This document shows, piece by piece, positions 32,907 to 42,356 of a DNA stretch of 62,781 nucleotides. The notes beneath the pieces are model-generated. The model saw only the letters and a list, made by a program, of their open reading frames with translations, was not told where the DNA came from and made no database searches. The translations under genes were made by a program, and so were the position numbers. The stretch is from Candidatus Borkfalkia excrementavium (GTDB taxonomy: Bacteria > Bacillota > Clostridia > Christensenellales > Borkfalkiaceae), in assembly GCA_019115945.1 (NCBI GenBank), contig DXCO01000034.1, positions 1 to 62,781 of the forward strand, read 5' to 3'. Positions within the stretch are counted from its first letter, which is position 1. Each line of letters begins with the position of its first letter.

Positions 32907-34034
32907 TCAGAACAGTTGCAACAGATCGACCAGCACCGCAAACCCGAGAAGAAGGACAAACCCCACTGCGTGGATGACCGCTTCCACTTTGCGGTTGACG
33001 GGCTTGCCGCGGATCCACTCGATGACGGTGAATACGATTTTCGAACCGTCGAGCGCAGGTATGGGCAGAAGGTTGAACACGGCAAGGTTCACGCCGATAA
33101 ACGCGGCGATCTCTAAAAATTGCTGTACGCCGCGGGAGGCGATTTCGGAAGTGAGTTTGATGGTGCTGACAGGGCCGCCGAACGCCTCTAACCCGAGGTC
33201 GCCCGTGAGCAACTGCCCGAGCACTTTGAATATGGTGCCTCCGATGCGGAAGGAATAGGTAAACGAACGCCCGACCGTATCGAAAAAGCCGAAATCTTTA
33301 TAGGCGACGGAGTAAATGAGAAATTGTTCTTCGCCGTTTGTTTCGCGCGTCGCCACGCCGAGTGCGCGCCAAAGCGCGGTCGTATCGGTCAGGTTTTTGA
33401 AATCGGCATCGCTGCGGAGCATGACTTCTGCGTCGACGACCTTTCTTGCGTCCCCTTCCGCACGCGAAACGGTAAAGGTGACTTTGTCGCCCTGCTTTTT
33501 GCCGTCAAGACGCTCCATAAGATCGCTCGTGAGATACACGTTCTTTCCTTCGCAGGCGATGATCACGTCGCGGTCGTGCAGGGCGTAAACATTATAGACG
33601 GGTTCGGGCGAGGGTTCGATCTCGTACGTCATCAGCAGAAGTTGACCGTACGAGAAAAAGGAGACCATGATCAGCAACAGGGCGAGCAGGTAATTCATGA
33701 ACGCGCCCGCAAACAGGACGATAATCCTCTGCCACGGCTTTTTGTTGTTGAAGGCGTCCGGATGCGGCGCGTCCGTGTCTTCCCCTTCGAATGCGCAGAA
33801 TCCGCCGAGCGGCAGACAGCGCACCGAAAACACTTCTCCGTTCTTTTTGGTGTGCTTGAAGATCCGCGGCCCGAAACCGATCGCAAATTCGTTGATTTTG
33901 AATTTGAAAATTTTTCCCGCCACGTAATGGCCGAATTCGTGCACCGTGATCATGACGAGCAAAATCAGGATCGCCAAAAGCACGGAACCGATCACGCCCA
34001 TCACGCCGGAAAAAGACAATAAATTGTATGCCAT
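32907..34034 (-). CDS. rseP: Site-2 intramembrane zinc metalloprotease RseP/RasP
   Basis: 375 residues. Zinc site HEFGH in the first membrane segment (about 32-36), the second catalytic motif NLLPIPALDG near the C-terminus, a PDZ-like region between, and four hydrophobic segments. It cuts membrane proteins, including anti-sigma factors, within the bilayer; it might act on the anti-sigma at 686-1801 but nothing here shows it. Overlaps the dxr end by one base. Confidence 0.95.
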   Translation of the reverse strand: MAYNLLSFSGVMGVIGSVLLAILILLVMITVHEFGHYVAGKIFKFKINEFAIGFGPRIFKHTKKNGEVFSVRCLPLGGFCAFEGEDTDAPHPDAFNNKKPWQRIIVLFAGAFMNYLLALLLIMVSFFSYGQLLLMTYEIEPSPEPVYNVYALHDRDVIIACEGKNVYLTSDLMERLDGKKQGDKVTFTVSRAEGDARKVVDAEVMLRSDADFKNLTDTTALWRALGVATRETNGEEQFLIYSVAYKDFGFFDTVGRSFTYSFRIGGTIFKVLGQLLTGDLGLEAFGGPVSTIKLTSEIASRGVQQFLEIAAFIGVNLAVFNLLPIPALDGSKIVFTVIEWIRGKPVNRKVEAVIHAVGFVLLLGFAVLVDLLQLF

Positions 34035-35185
34035 CAGTCACCGTATCTGCTTATAAATGTTTCCGCTGTTTCGCGGGCGCGCGCTTCCGTCTCGCACAGA
34101 TGCGCGTAATCCCCCGCGGCGCCGCGGGGTGCACGGCAGAGTGTACTCTCTAAAATTTGCGCAATTTGCGTGAATTTTATTTGCCCGCGCAAAAACGCGC
34201 GGACGGCCGCCTCTCCCGCGCCGATCAGGGTGCAGGGCGCGTCTCCCCCCTCGCGGGCGCAGGCAAGCGCCAATGAAAAACAGGGATACCTTTCAGGGTC
34301 GGGTTCGGAAAAGTGCAGCGCGCCCAGTTTGGCAAGATCGAGGGCCGGCACGCCAGCATATATGCGCTCGGGATAGGTCAGCGCGATCTGAATGGGCAGT
34401 TCCATGGACGGATAACTCATCTGCGCCAGCACCGCGCCGTCCGCAAACGCGACCATCGAGTGCACGATGCTTTCCCTGTGCATGACGACGGATACCTTTT
34501 CCAGCGGCACGCCGTACAGGCTCATCGCCTCCATCACCTCGTATCCTTTGTTGAGCATCGTGGCGCAGTCAACCGTAATTTTATCGCCCATCTGCCAGGT
34601 GGGGTGCGCAAGCGCCTCTTTGGCGGTCATTTGCGGCAGTTTTTCTTTCGGCACGTCGCGGAGCGCACCGCCGCTTGCCGTGAGGATGATCTTTTCAAAG
34701 GGGGCGCGACGGTCAAAGCCCAACGCCTGCCATACTGCGGAATGTTCGCTGTCTACGGGCAGGATCTTCGCCCCTGCCTTTGCCGCGGCGGCGTTGACGA
34801 GATGCCCTCCCGCGACTAGACACTCTTTATTGGCCAGCGCGACGTCTTTGCCGGCGGACAGTGCCAAAAGCGCCGCTTTCAGCCCCGCAAAGCCGCTTAC
34901 AGCCACGAAAACCACGTCCGCAGACGGATAGGCGCACGCCTCTTCAAAGGCCTGTTCGCCCCTTTCAAACCGCGTAACTGCGGGCAGCGGAAGATCTTCC
35001 CCTCCGTTTGAACGGAGAGCCGCAAATTCGGGCGCGAGTTCCTTTGCCTGTTCAAAAAACAGGCGTCCCCCCTCGTTTGCCGCCAGCGCGACGATGCGGA
35101 AGCGGTCGGGATATCTTTTGACGACTTCAACGACCTGCCTGCCGACGGACCCCGTACAGCCGAGCAGGGAAATCTTTTTGATCAT
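34034..35185 (-). CDS. dxr: 1-deoxy-D-xylulose 5-phosphate reductoisomerase
   Basis: 383 residues. NADPH site LLGCTGSVGRQVVEVV, metal and substrate motifs LPVDSEHSAVWQAL, TASGGALRD and ATMLNKGYEVMEA with HRESIVHSMV. Second step of the MEP isoprenoid pathway, feeding UppS in the same cluster. A terminator separates it from cdsA. Confidence 0.97.
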   Translation of the reverse strand: MIKKISLLGCTGSVGRQVVEVVKRYPDRFRIVALAANEGGRLFFEQAKELAPEFAALRSNGGEDLPLPAVTRFERGEQAFEEACAYPSADVVFVAVSGFAGLKAALLALSAGKDVALANKECLVAGGHLVNAAAAKAGAKILPVDSEHSAVWQALGFDRRAPFEKIILTASGGALRDVPKEKLPQMTAKEALAHPTWQMGDKITVDCATMLNKGYEVMEAMSLYGVPLEKVSVVMHRESIVHSMVAFADGAVLAQMSYPSMELPIQIALTYPERIYAGVPALDLAKLGALHFSEPDPERYPCFSLALACAREGGDAPCTLIGAGEAAVRAFLRGQIKFTQIAQILESTLCRAPRGAAGDYAHLCETEARARETAETFISRYGD

Positions 35186-35250
35186 GTTGCATAAACTCCG
35201 CTATTATTCTACGCGGGCAGTGCCGCACGTTATGCGGACTTGCCCCGATT

Positions 35251-35284
35251 AAGAAAAAATACCCGCGAAAAATTGCGGGTATTT
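35251..35284 (-). terminator. Terminator after cdsA
   Basis: 10-base arms (35257-35266 and 35275-35284), 8-base loop, then TTTTTTC on the minus strand. It lies inside an otherwise conserved gene string, so dxr-rseP may be partly uncoupled from the upstream genes. Confidence 0.8.
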
Positions 35285-35301
35285 GCATTTATTTTCCGCT
35301 T

Positions 35302-36192
35302 TTATACGATAAACAGCGCAAAAACGATATAGACGAAGGCGCTTGCGAACAGCGTGCCGTCGATGCGGTCGAGCACGCCGCCGTGCCCGGGCATGATCTT
35401 GCCCATATCTTTGATGCCCGCCTTGCGCTTGATGATGCTCTCCACAAGGTCGCCGAATTCCGTAACGATCGAAGCGATCAGCCCGACGATCGCCATCAGA
35501 AGCCAGGGATTGACGGGCCCCGCGATGGGATTTTTGGTGACCAGCGTATACAGCCAGTACAGCAAAACGCTCGCGCCCGTGCCGAACACGATGCCGCCCA
35601 CGGCGCCCGAAATCGTTTTGTGCGGACTCACCTTCGGGCAGAGTTTTTTGCCCTTGATCAGGCTGCCCACGACGAATGCGAAGGTGTCCGCGACGGGCGA
35701 AATGACAAAAATCAACAGCAGCGCCAGCGTGGAGTAGGAAGGAAGATCGTTCGCCAAAAGCATGGTCGAGAGGATCGCCGTAGGATAAAACCCCGCAAGC
35801 ATCGCCCCGCCCGCGCCCTGCAGCGTCGATTTTTCGTGATCGAAAACCAACAGGCACAAAAGGGCGAGCGCAAACACGAAGGACAGGATCAGAAGCCCCC
35901 TCGTTCCGCTGCCGGGAAGAAAATGCTCCACAAAATAATACGAGGGCACGAACAGGACGGTATAGGCGTAAACGGCAACCTTCTGCGTAAAGGACATGGC
36001 CATCGCGGCAGGCTGCAGCGTACCGCTTTCGTCCTCTTTGCGGAAATTGAGAGCGCGCACCATTTCATATGTGCCGATCAGCGAGAACGCATAGACGAGT
36101 ATGCCGAAAAACCACGGATGGATGTTTCTTAAAAAGAAAAAACCGACGATGATGCCGATATAGATGATCCCCGTTGCAAGCCGTTTTATCAT
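35302..36192 (-). CDS. cdsA: Phosphatidate cytidylyltransferase
   Basis: 296 residues, about eight membrane segments. The C-terminal signature G..K.HKTISGAVGG...D..ES..KR..G.KD.G...PGHGG.LDR.D is intact (PHKTISGAVGG, VESIIKRKAGIKDMGKIMPGHGGVLDRIDG). It makes CDP-diacylglycerol for phospholipids. Overlaps uppS by 4 bases. Confidence 0.96.
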   Translation of the reverse strand: MIKRLATGIIYIGIIVGFFFLRNIHPWFFGILVYAFSLIGTYEMVRALNFRKEDESGTLQPAAMAMSFTQKVAVYAYTVLFVPSYYFVEHFLPGSGTRGLLILSFVFALALLCLLVFDHEKSTLQGAGGAMLAGFYPTAILSTMLLANDLPSYSTLALLLIFVISPVADTFAFVVGSLIKGKKLCPKVSPHKTISGAVGGIVFGTGASVLLYWLYTLVTKNPIAGPVNPWLLMAIVGLIASIVTEFGDLVESIIKRKAGIKDMGKIMPGHGGVLDRIDGTLFASAFVYIVFALFIV

Positions 36193-36890
36193 GAATCGTT
36201 TCCTCTGACGTTTCCGAATCTTCTGTCTCGGGCGGAATAATTTTCGATCGCCTTTTCAAGGTCGCGTTTGGAAAATTCCGGCCACATTTTGTTGGAAAAA
36301 TACAACTCGGAATACGCCGCCTGATACAGCAGAAAATTGCTCAGCCGTATCTCCCCGCCCGTACGTATGATCAGATCGGGGTCGGGAATGCCCGACGTGG
36401 AGAGAAAATTTTTGAAACTTGCCTCGTCGACAAACCTGCCGTGCGAGACCGCTTCGTTCACGGCGCGCACGATCTCCTGCCGCGCGCCGTAGTTGATGCA
36501 GATGTTCATGAGCCCTTCGGAATAATTCGCCGTCTCTTCCGTAACGCGGAGTATATCTTCCTGAATGTCTTCGGGAAGTACGGTGATGTCGCCGATCACG
36601 TTGATCTTGACTTCGAGTTCTGTCAGGCGCTCGCGCTTTTTACCGAAATAAGAGCGGAACAGGTCGAACAGTTCGTCCAGTTCCTCTTTCGGGCGCATCA
36701 GATTTTCCGCGGAAAGCGCGTAAACCGTAACGATCCGCACCCCCAGCCGGAAAGCGTGCGTGCAGATTTTTGTCATATTCTGCACGCCCATTTTGTGGCC
36801 GAACGCGCGGGGGCGGAAACGCCGCTTCGCCCATCGGCCGTTGCCGTCCATGATAAACGCGACATGGACGGGCAGTTTGATTCTTCTCAT
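36189..36890 (-). CDS. uppS: Undecaprenyl diphosphate synthase
   Basis: 233 residues. VAFIMDGNGRWAKRR with the catalytic Asp, GVRIVTVYALSAENL and the end motif DLIIRTGGEIRLSNFLLYQAAYSELYFSNKMWPEF. It makes the C55 carrier of cell wall synthesis. ATG 36890 (GGAG 9 bases upstream) is chosen over a TTG at 36908 that overlaps frr. Confidence 0.96.
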   Translation of the reverse strand: MRRIKLPVHVAFIMDGNGRWAKRRFRPRAFGHKMGVQNMTKICTHAFRLGVRIVTVYALSAENLMRPKEELDELFDLFRSYFGKKRERLTELEVKINVIGDITVLPEDIQEDILRVTEETANYSEGLMNICINYGARQEIVRAVNEAVSHGRFVDEASFKNFLSTSGIPDPDLIIRTGGEIRLSNFLLYQAAYSELYFSNKMWPEFSKRDLEKAIENYSARDRRFGNVRGNDS

Positions 36891-36904
36891 AAATAAGCGC
36901 TCCG

Positions 36905-37477
36905 TCAAACGGACATAATGTCTTTTTCTTTTTCTGCGGTATGCTTATCGATCTGTTCGATCGTTTTGGAGACGATCTTTTCCACCTCTTTTTCCTGAGA
37001 AGCGCATTCGTCCTCGGAAATCTCTTTGGCGGTCTTCATCTTTTTGAGCGCGTCCATCGCGTCGCGGCGGATGTTGCGCGCGGCGACTTTCGCGTCCTCG
37101 CTGAGCGCCTTGATCTGCTTGGCAAGGTCGCGGCGGCGTTCTTCGGTAAGATCGGGGAAAATCAGGCGGATCACCTTGCCGTCGTTGGTGGGCGTAAGCC
37201 CGATATTCGAGGAAAGGATCGCTTTTTCGATGTTTTTGAGCAAACTCGTATCCCACGGGCTGATCACGAGGCACTTGGCATCGCTCACGGCGATGTTGCC
37301 CACCTGGTTGATGGGAGAAGGTGTGCCGTAATAATCCACCGTGATCTTATCCAGCACGTGCGGATTTGCCCTGCCCGCGCGGATGCTCGTGAATTCTTCG
37401 CGCAGGACGCTGACCGTCTTTTCGAGTTTTTCTTCCAGTACGAGCATGATCTCGTCCAGTTTTTCGCTGTTTTCCAT
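36905..37477 (-). CDS. frr: Ribosome recycling factor
   Basis: 190 residues. LREEFTSIRAGRANPHVLDKITVDYYGTPSPINQVGNI and the two-domain coiled-coil pattern are typical. ATG 37477 with GGAGG; longer in-frame sequence to 37534 lies in pyrH. Confidence 0.97.
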   Translation of the reverse strand: MENSEKLDEIMLVLEEKLEKTVSVLREEFTSIRAGRANPHVLDKITVDYYGTPSPINQVGNIAVSDAKCLVISPWDTSLLKNIEKAILSSNIGLTPTNDGKVIRLIFPDLTEERRRDLAKQIKALSEDAKVAARNIRRDAMDALKKMKTAKEISEDECASQEKEVEKIVSKTIEQIDKHTAEKEKDIMSV

Positions 37478-37490
37478 GTTTTTTCCTCCT

Positions 37491-38204
37491 TTAATTTTCC
37501 GCTGTAATGAGGGTGCCCGTCTTTTCGCCCGCAATGGCGCGGACGATCGCGTCTTTTTCGGAGAGCGCGAACGCGAGCACGGGGATATTGTTGTCCATGC
37601 ACATGGTGATCGCCGTCGTATCCATCGCTTTCAGCCCGCGGTTGATCACTTCCATGTGCGTGATCTTATCGATCTTTTTTGCTTTCGGATTGACTTTGGG
37701 GTCGTCGTCGTAAATGCCGTCCACGTTTTTGGCCAAAAGCAGGATATCCGCGTTCGTCTCCGCCGCACGGAGCGCCGCGCCCGTATCCGTCGAACAATAG
37801 GGATTTCCCGTACCGCAGGCAAAAATGACGATGCGCCCCAGTTCGAAGTGCCTGAGAGCCTTTCTCAGAATAAACGGTTCGGCAACGCTGATCATGTTCA
37901 GCGCGGTCTGCACGCGGGTCGGGACCCCTTTCTGCTCGATTGCATCCTGCAGGGCAAGCGAGTTGATCACGGTCGCGAGCATACCCATATGGTCCGCCGT
38001 CGTCCTGTCCATGCTCGTTCCCTGCCTGCCGCGCCAAAAGTTGCCGCCGCCGATCACCAGCCCGATTTCCACGCCCATATCGTGCACGCGGATCAGTTGA
38101 TCGACCACGTTTGCGATGATCGTTTCGTCCAGGCCGAAGCCCTTGTCTCCGGCGAGCGCTTCGCCGGACAGTTTGAGAATGATCCTTTTATATTTGGGTT
38201 TCAA
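37491..38204 (-). CDS. pyrH: UMP kinase
   Basis: 237 residues, amino acid kinase fold: [30 protein letters not shown] (glycine loop), and [19 protein letters not shown] at 38204 with GGAGGGGAG 3-4 bases upstream gives the normal N-terminus; no ATG fits. Confidence 0.95.
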   Translation of the reverse strand: MKPKYKRIILKLSGEALAGDKGFGLDETIIANVVDQLIRVHDMGVEIGLVIGGGNFWRGRQGTSMDRTTADHMGMLATVINSLALQDAIEQKGVPTRVQTALNMISVAEPFILRKALRHFELGRIVIFACGTGNPYCSTDTGAALRAAETNADILLLAKNVDGIYDDDPKVNPKAKKIDKITHMEVINRGLKAMDTTAITMCMDNNIPVLAFALSEKDAIVRAIAGEKTGTLITAEN

Positions 38205-38253
38205 CGATCTCCCCTCCGTATTGCGTTTTTGCGCCGCAACGCGCAAATTTTTC

Positions 38254-38286
38254 AAAAAAGGGCACACAAATTTCTATTGTGCGCCC
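38254..38286 (-). terminator. Terminator after tsf
   Basis: 10-base arms (38260-38269 and 38277-38286) with one A/C mismatch, then TTTTTTG on the minus strand. Confidence 0.75.
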
Positions 38287-38295
38287 TCTCGGTCT

Positions 38296-38955
38296 TTAGC
38301 CTTTCATCTTGGATACTTGTTTTTCGACCTCTTCCGCAAGATCGTCTTTTCTCTTTTCCAGCCCTTCGCCCATTTCAAAACGAGCAAAACGGCGGACGGT
38401 GATCTTTTCTCCGATCGCGGCGACCGCTTCGGTGATCAGTTGCCCGATCGTCTTGGAGGGATCCTTGACGAACGGCTGTTCGAGCAGGCAGAAATCTTCA
38501 TAATACTTTTTGATCCTGCCCTGCACCATTTTCTCGGCGATCGCTTCGGGTTTGCCCTCGTTCATCGCCTGAATTTTCAGGATCTTCTTTTCCTCGTCGA
38601 GCACGCTCTCGGGAACTTCTTCTTTCGTGATATAGGTAGGCTTGCTCGCCGCGATCTGAAGCGCAATGTCGTGCACGAGCGCTTTGAACTGATCGCCGCG
38701 CGCGACGAAGTCCGTTTCGCAGTTCACTTCGACCAACACGCCGACCTTGCCGCCCATGTGGATATAACTGTCCACAACGCCTTCCGCTGCGATCCTGCCC
38801 GCCTTTTTCGCGGCCGCGGCCATCCCCTTTTCGCGGAGGATCTCGATCGCTTTGTCCATATCTCCGTTCGCTTCGGTGAGCGCCTTTTTGCAATCCATCA
38901 TGCCTACGCCCGTCTTCTGGCGCAGTTCGTTTACATCGCTTGCCGTAATTGCCAT
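38296..38955 (-). CDS. tsf: Elongation factor Ts
   Basis: 219 residues, the short form. [37 protein letters not shown] is the N-terminal domain, then [30 protein letters not shown]. Nucleotide exchange on EF-Tu. Follows rpsB by 57 bases, as usual. Confidence 0.97.
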   Translation of the reverse strand: MAITASDVNELRQKTGVGMMDCKKALTEANGDMDKAIEILREKGMAAAAKKAGRIAAEGVVDSYIHMGGKVGVLVEVNCETDFVARGDQFKALVHDIALQIAASKPTYITKEEVPESVLDEEKKILKIQAMNEGKPEAIAEKMVQGRIKKYYEDFCLLEQPFVKDPSKTIGQLITEAVAAIGEKITVRRFARFEMGEGLEKRKDDLAEEVEKQVSKMKG

Positions 38956-39012
38956 ATCTTTTTACCTCTTTTCTCTATATTTATCCAAAAATCAGCGTCT
39001 GTCTGCGCAGAA

Positions 39013-39804
39013 TTATTCGGCTGCAGGCTCTTCCGCCGCAACCTCCGCTTCTTCGGCGGCGGTCTCTTCTGCTGCAATCTCTTCCGCTGCGGGTTCTTCC
39101 GCCGCTTCGGGCATGACCGCTTCGCCCTGATTCGCTTCGATGACCGCATTCGCGATGACCGAGGAAATCAGTTTGACCGCGCGGATCGCGTCGTCGTTGC
39201 CGGGGATCACGTAATCGATCAGGTCGGGATCGCAGTTGGTATCGGTGATCGCAACGATGGGGATGTGCAGTTTTCTCGCTTCCTGCACCGCGATGTCTTC
39301 GTTATGAGGATCGACGACGAACATCGCTCCGGGAAGCGACTTCATCTCGCGGATACCGCCGAGGTTCGTCTGCAATTTATCCATTTCTTTTTTCAGGCCG
39401 AGCACTTCCTTTTTGGGAAGAAGATCGAACTCGCCCGACTCTTCCATCCTCTGCAGTTTGTTGAGGCGGTCGATCCTGGAACGAATGGTCTTGAAGTTGG
39501 TGAGCGTACCGCCCAGCCAACGGGAATTCACAAAGAACTGTCCGCAGCGTTCCGCTTCTTCCTTGATGGCTTCCTGCGCCTGTTTTTTCGTGCCTACGAA
39601 CAGAATGCTCTTGCCCGCCTTCACGGTGTCGACGACGAAATTGTACGCCTCTTCGATGAGTCCCACGGTGATCTGCAGATCGATGATGTGGATGTCGTTC
39701 CTCTCCGCAAAGATGTACTTTTTCATCTTGGGATTCCATTTCCTGGTCTGATGACCGAAGTGTACGCCCGCTTCGAGCAACTGCTTCATGCTGATAACTG
39801 CCAT
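39013..39804 (-). CDS. rpsB: 30S ribosomal protein S2
   Basis: 263 residues. [32 protein letters not shown] and [16 protein letters not shown] equivalents, then [39 protein letters not shown]-terminal tail of about 30 Ala/Glu residues is added. ATG with AACGGAGG site; promoter 39922-39950. Confidence 0.97.
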   Translation of the reverse strand: MAVISMKQLLEAGVHFGHQTRKWNPKMKKYIFAERNDIHIIDLQITVGLIEEAYNFVVDTVKAGKSILFVGTKKQAQEAIKEEAERCGQFFVNSRWLGGTLTNFKTIRSRIDRLNKLQRMEESGEFDLLPKKEVLGLKKEMDKLQTNLGGIREMKSLPGAMFVVDPHNEDIAVQEARKLHIPIVAITDTNCDPDLIDYVIPGNDDAIRAVKLISSVIANAVIEANQGEAVMPEAAEEPAAEEIAAEETAAEEAEVAAEEPAAE

Positions 39805-39921
39805 ATAAAAAACCTCCGTTTATTCCTCCCCCGCGCGTATGGCTCCCGCGCATTGCCCGCCTTCGGTGAATTTTGCGGGAACGGAACGCGGTGCGCGCAA
39901 GGTGTGAATTTTAGCCTTACT

Positions 39922-39950
39922 ATTTTAGCATAAGAAAGCGCTAAAAGCAA
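39922..39950 (-). promoter_or_regulatory. rpsB-tsf promoter
   Basis: TTGCTT (39945-39950), 17 bases, TAAAAT (39922-39927) on the minus strand. The leader is about 110 bases; no known S2 leader motif was recognised by eye. Confidence 0.75.
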
Positions 39951-39951
39951 G

Positions 39952-40003
39952 AAAAAACGCGCCTTTCGGGAAAATTTTCCCTTTTTTTCGAAAGGGGAGC
40001 GCG
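39952..40003 (-). terminator. Terminator after the DUF1292 gene
   Basis: An outer stem (39958-39968 with 39989-40003, bulged) holding an inner palindrome GGGAAAATTTTCCC (39968-39981), followed by a T-run on the minus strand, just upstream of the rpsB promoter. Confidence 0.65.
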
Positions 40004-40082
40004 GTCTGTACCCGTACTCCCCTTTCGTGCGATCGCAAAAGCCCGAAATACGCGGCAAACGCCGGCGGAACCGGGCACAAAC

Positions 40083-40487
40083 TCAGTTCTTTTCGTGTTT
40101 ATGGTCGTGGTTTTTACAGCCGCAGCCGCAGCCTTCCTCGTAGTCGGTATCGAGGGAAGCGGCTTCGTCCGCATCGTCGTCCTCTTCCATGATGCGGCAG
40201 AACTCGTCGAACACCCGATCGAGCAGTTTATCGTCTTCCACGGGCACGAGTTCCTCTTCGCCCTCTTCGCCGACGATCTCCAAAATCGTGACGTCCGTCT
40301 CCTCGCTGTCCTCCTCTTCGGCGGGCTGGAAAAAGGCGAACCACCTCTTTTCATATTCGATGGTGCCGATATGATAGCATTTATGCACTTTGCCCTCGTC
40401 GTCCACGAGTTCTACGACGTTGACTTCCTCTTCGTCGCAGCAGCCGCAGTCGCAGCCCTCTTCGTGCATCTTTTTTTCTTCGCTCAT
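40083..40487 (-). CDS. DUF1292 domain protein with Cys-rich ends
   Basis: 134 residues. The core (VNVVELVDDEGKVHKCYHIGTIEYEKRWFAFFQPAEEEDSEETDVTILEI...LVPVEDDKLLDRVFDEFCRIME) is the DUF1292 (YrzB) family, common in Firmicutes and of unknown function, next to ruvX as usual. Unusually, the N-terminus has CDCGCC and the C-terminus GCGCGCKNHDHKHE, two clusters that look metal-binding. Very acidic between them. 12 bases after ruvX. Confidence 0.85.
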   Translation of the reverse strand: MSEEKKMHEEGCDCGCCDEEEVNVVELVDDEGKVHKCYHIGTIEYEKRWFAFFQPAEEEDSEETDVTILEIVGEEGEEELVPVEDDKLLDRVFDEFCRIMEEDDDADEAASLDTDYEEGCGCGCKNHDHKHEKN

Positions 40488-40499
40488 TTTGAAACTCCT

Positions 40500-40922
40500 T
40501 TACTTGTTTATTTTATTCAGATACCCTTCCAGAATATAGGAAGCGGCAATGCTGTCGATGGTGCGTTTTCTGTTTTCCCGCCGAACGCCGCCCGAGATGA
40601 GCACGCGTTCCGCTTCCATGGTGGTAAAGCGTTCGTCCTCGAACACGATTTCGATCTGCGTCTTTTGCCGCAGGCGTTCGGCAAAACGGCGCGTCTTTTC
40701 CGTCTGAACGGATTCCGAACCGTCGAAATTGAGCGGCAGCCCGCACACGATCCGCCCCGCGCCCTTTTCCTCCGCGATCCGGACAAGATTCGCCGCGTCC
40801 GCATCCGCGTCCTTCGTGCGCCAATACGTTTCGGCGGGAAGCGCAAACATATTGAAGGGATCGCTCACCGCGACGCCCACTCTTTTATCGCCTATATCGA
40901 ATGCGACGATACGTCCTGTCAT
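40500..40922 (-). CDS. ruvX: Holliday junction resolvase-like RuvX (YqgF)
   Basis: 140 residues, RNase H-like fold: IVAFDIGDKRVGVAVSDPF, CGLPLNFDGSES, EIVFEDERFTTMEAERVL and the final DSIAASYILEGYL. The family acts in 16S rRNA 5'-end maturation and possibly on DNA junctions. An extended -10 (TGCTATACT) lies at about 40962-40972. Confidence 0.95.
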   Translation of the reverse strand: MTGRIVAFDIGDKRVGVAVSDPFNMFALPAETYWRTKDADADAANLVRIAEEKGAGRIVCGLPLNFDGSESVQTEKTRRFAERLRQKTQIEIVFEDERFTTMEAERVLISGGVRRENRKRTIDSIAASYILEGYLNKINK

Positions 40923-41280
40923 AACAATTCTGCTTCTCCTGATGTCCGGCGGTTTTTAACAAGTATAGCACACTTTGTCCGTTCCGTCCACAATTTTTCG
41001 TAAAATATGAATAAAAACCGCATGAAAAAAAGCGCACAAACAAATATCCGCCGCACCCGGACGGATACGGCAGACATTGAAGAAAAAAGTATATTTGTGT
41101 AAGCGAAACGTACAGCCGGATTTTTTCCGACCGGCGAAGGCTTCCTGTCCGCCCGTTTCCGACGCCCCCTTTTCCGAACGGCCCCGCAACGCGGACGCAC
41201 CCCTTTCGCATTTTCAGTATAGCGCGGGAATGTATAAAGTTTTCCGCGAAGTTGTAATAAATTTGTAATAAATCCGAAAA
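40923..41280. other. Intergenic stretch without a recognisable gene
   Basis: About 360 bases between the ruvX start and a shared terminator. It holds a probable extended -10 for ruvX near 40962-40972 and, near 41251-41272, a tandem TTGTAATAAA repeat. Open frames here have no ribosome site or family pattern. Confidence 0.6.
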
Positions 41281-41316
41281 GCAAAACCCCGCCCGAAAAA
41301 TCGGGCGGGGTTTTGC
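41281..41316. terminator. Strong bidirectional terminator
   Basis: 16-base perfect arms (41281-41296 and 41301-41316) with a 4-base loop and flanking A/T runs; closes the small membrane protein gene. Confidence 0.9.
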
Positions 41317-41319
41317 CGT

Positions 41320-41523
41320 TTATTCTGCCTTTTTCGCCGCTTTGGCTTTCGGCTGTTCGGCCTCGCCGTTCATGCCGGCAAGTTTTTCATCGATATACGC
41401 ATCGATCTTCTCTTTGAGGTCTTCCTGGCTCTTTTTGACGAGCGCGCGCGTCTTGTTGCTGTTGGCAACCAGCACCGCGCCGCCGATCATGCCCAACGCA
41501 AGACCTGCAATGAATTTTTCCAT
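41320..41523 (-). CDS. Small membrane protein, YtxH-like
   Basis: 67 residues: one N-terminal hydrophobic segment with glycines (about 4-21, AGLALGMIGGAVLVA), then a charged amphipathic helix and an Ala/Lys tail. It resembles YtxH-type gas-vesicle-like small proteins; function unknown. AGGAAA site; own terminator. Confidence 0.7.
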   Translation of the reverse strand: MEKFIAGLALGMIGGAVLVANSNKTRALVKKSQEDLKEKIDAYIDEKLAGMNGEAEQPKAKAAKKAE

Positions 41524-41615
41524 AGTGTTTCCTCCGAACAGAGCGTTCCGCTCTTTTAGGAGTATGTGCCCGTGAACCTGTTTTATACATTCACGCGCCG
41601 CAAACGCTCTGTTTT

Positions 41616-42254
41616 TCAGCCGCAGTCCGCCTCGCCGTGCTTGCCGCCGCCCATACGGCGCAGAAGTTCATTCTCTTCCGTCAGTTTCTGCACCGTCTTT
41701 TTCAGGCGGTCGTTTTCTTCGCGCAGATTGAGCGCAAGGCGGTCGTACAATTCATTGATCTCCCGTTCAAGGCGCTTTTGCAGGAAAGAATCCGCTTCCC
41801 TGCGGCGAGCGCTGACGAAATCTTCCATCCCCATCTTCGCGGCAACGGCGCGGATCTCGTCCGGCTGTTTTTTCAGCATATTGCGGTACTTGTTCTGATA
41901 CCTGAGCATCAGTTTTTCGTCTTTGCCGCATATGTTGGCGATGGAACGGCGAACGGAAAATCCCTTTCCCCGCTCGGTAAAAATTTTTTCGAGCATGTCG
42001 TCCGTTTCCTCTTTGGTGAATTCGCGGATCTTGCCTGCGCGGAGTTTTCTTCCGCGTACGAGCGCTTTTGCGCGCGCGTCGTCCGATTTGAGCAGTTGAT
42101 AGTAGTAATTCCGCACGCTTCCGCCCGCACGGCCGTGTGCCTTTCCGTACGTTTCAAAAAGATCGGAAAGGGTCTTGCCCGACTTCTTTCCCTCCGCAAT
42201 GTAGTTGACCAAAGATTCCGCTTCTTCCGCGGTGTAGCCGTTGATTTTTTCCAA
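41616..42254 (-). CDS. Myb/SANT-like DNA-binding protein with C-terminal coiled coil
   Basis: 212 residues. Two SANT/Myb-like three-helix repeats, GYTAEEAESLVNYIAEGKK...RNYYYQLLK (about 5-55) and EFTKEETDDMLEKIFTERGKG...RYQNKYRNMLK (about 78-130), then a long coiled coil (about 150-200). The layout recalls RsfA-type regulators of Bacillus, but that is only a likeness. Starts at a TTG (42254) with GGGAGG 8 bases upstream. The divergent neighbour has an almost identical start region. Confidence 0.75.
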   Translation of the reverse strand: MEKINGYTAEEAESLVNYIAEGKKSGKTLSDLFETYGKAHGRAGGSVRNYYYQLLKSDDARAKALVRGRKLRAGKIREFTKEETDDMLEKIFTERGKGFSVRRSIANICGKDEKLMLRYQNKYRNMLKKQPDEIRAVAAKMGMEDFVSARRREADSFLQKRLEREINELYDRLALNLREENDRLKKTVQKLTEENELLRRMGGGKHGEADCG

Positions 42255-42288
42255 AACGATACCTCCCGTTGTTTTGTTGTTTCATGTA

Positions 42289-42319
42289 TTGACATATATA
42301 AATCTTTTTATACATATAT
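42289..42319 (+). promoter_or_regulatory. Probable promoter of the 319-aa gene
   Basis: TTGACA (42289-42294) followed by AT-rich TATACATATATTTTAAT; the exact -10 is ambiguous (TACATA at 16 bases or TATATT at 20). Confidence 0.5.
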
Positions 42320-42356
42320 TTTAATTTAGAATTTCAAATTTCGGGAGGGCATCGTT

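Noticed and set aside
40919-41284. 121-residue minus-strand ORF upstream of ruvX
   Set aside because: No ribosome site, basic low-quality composition, and it overlaps the ruvX promoter region.
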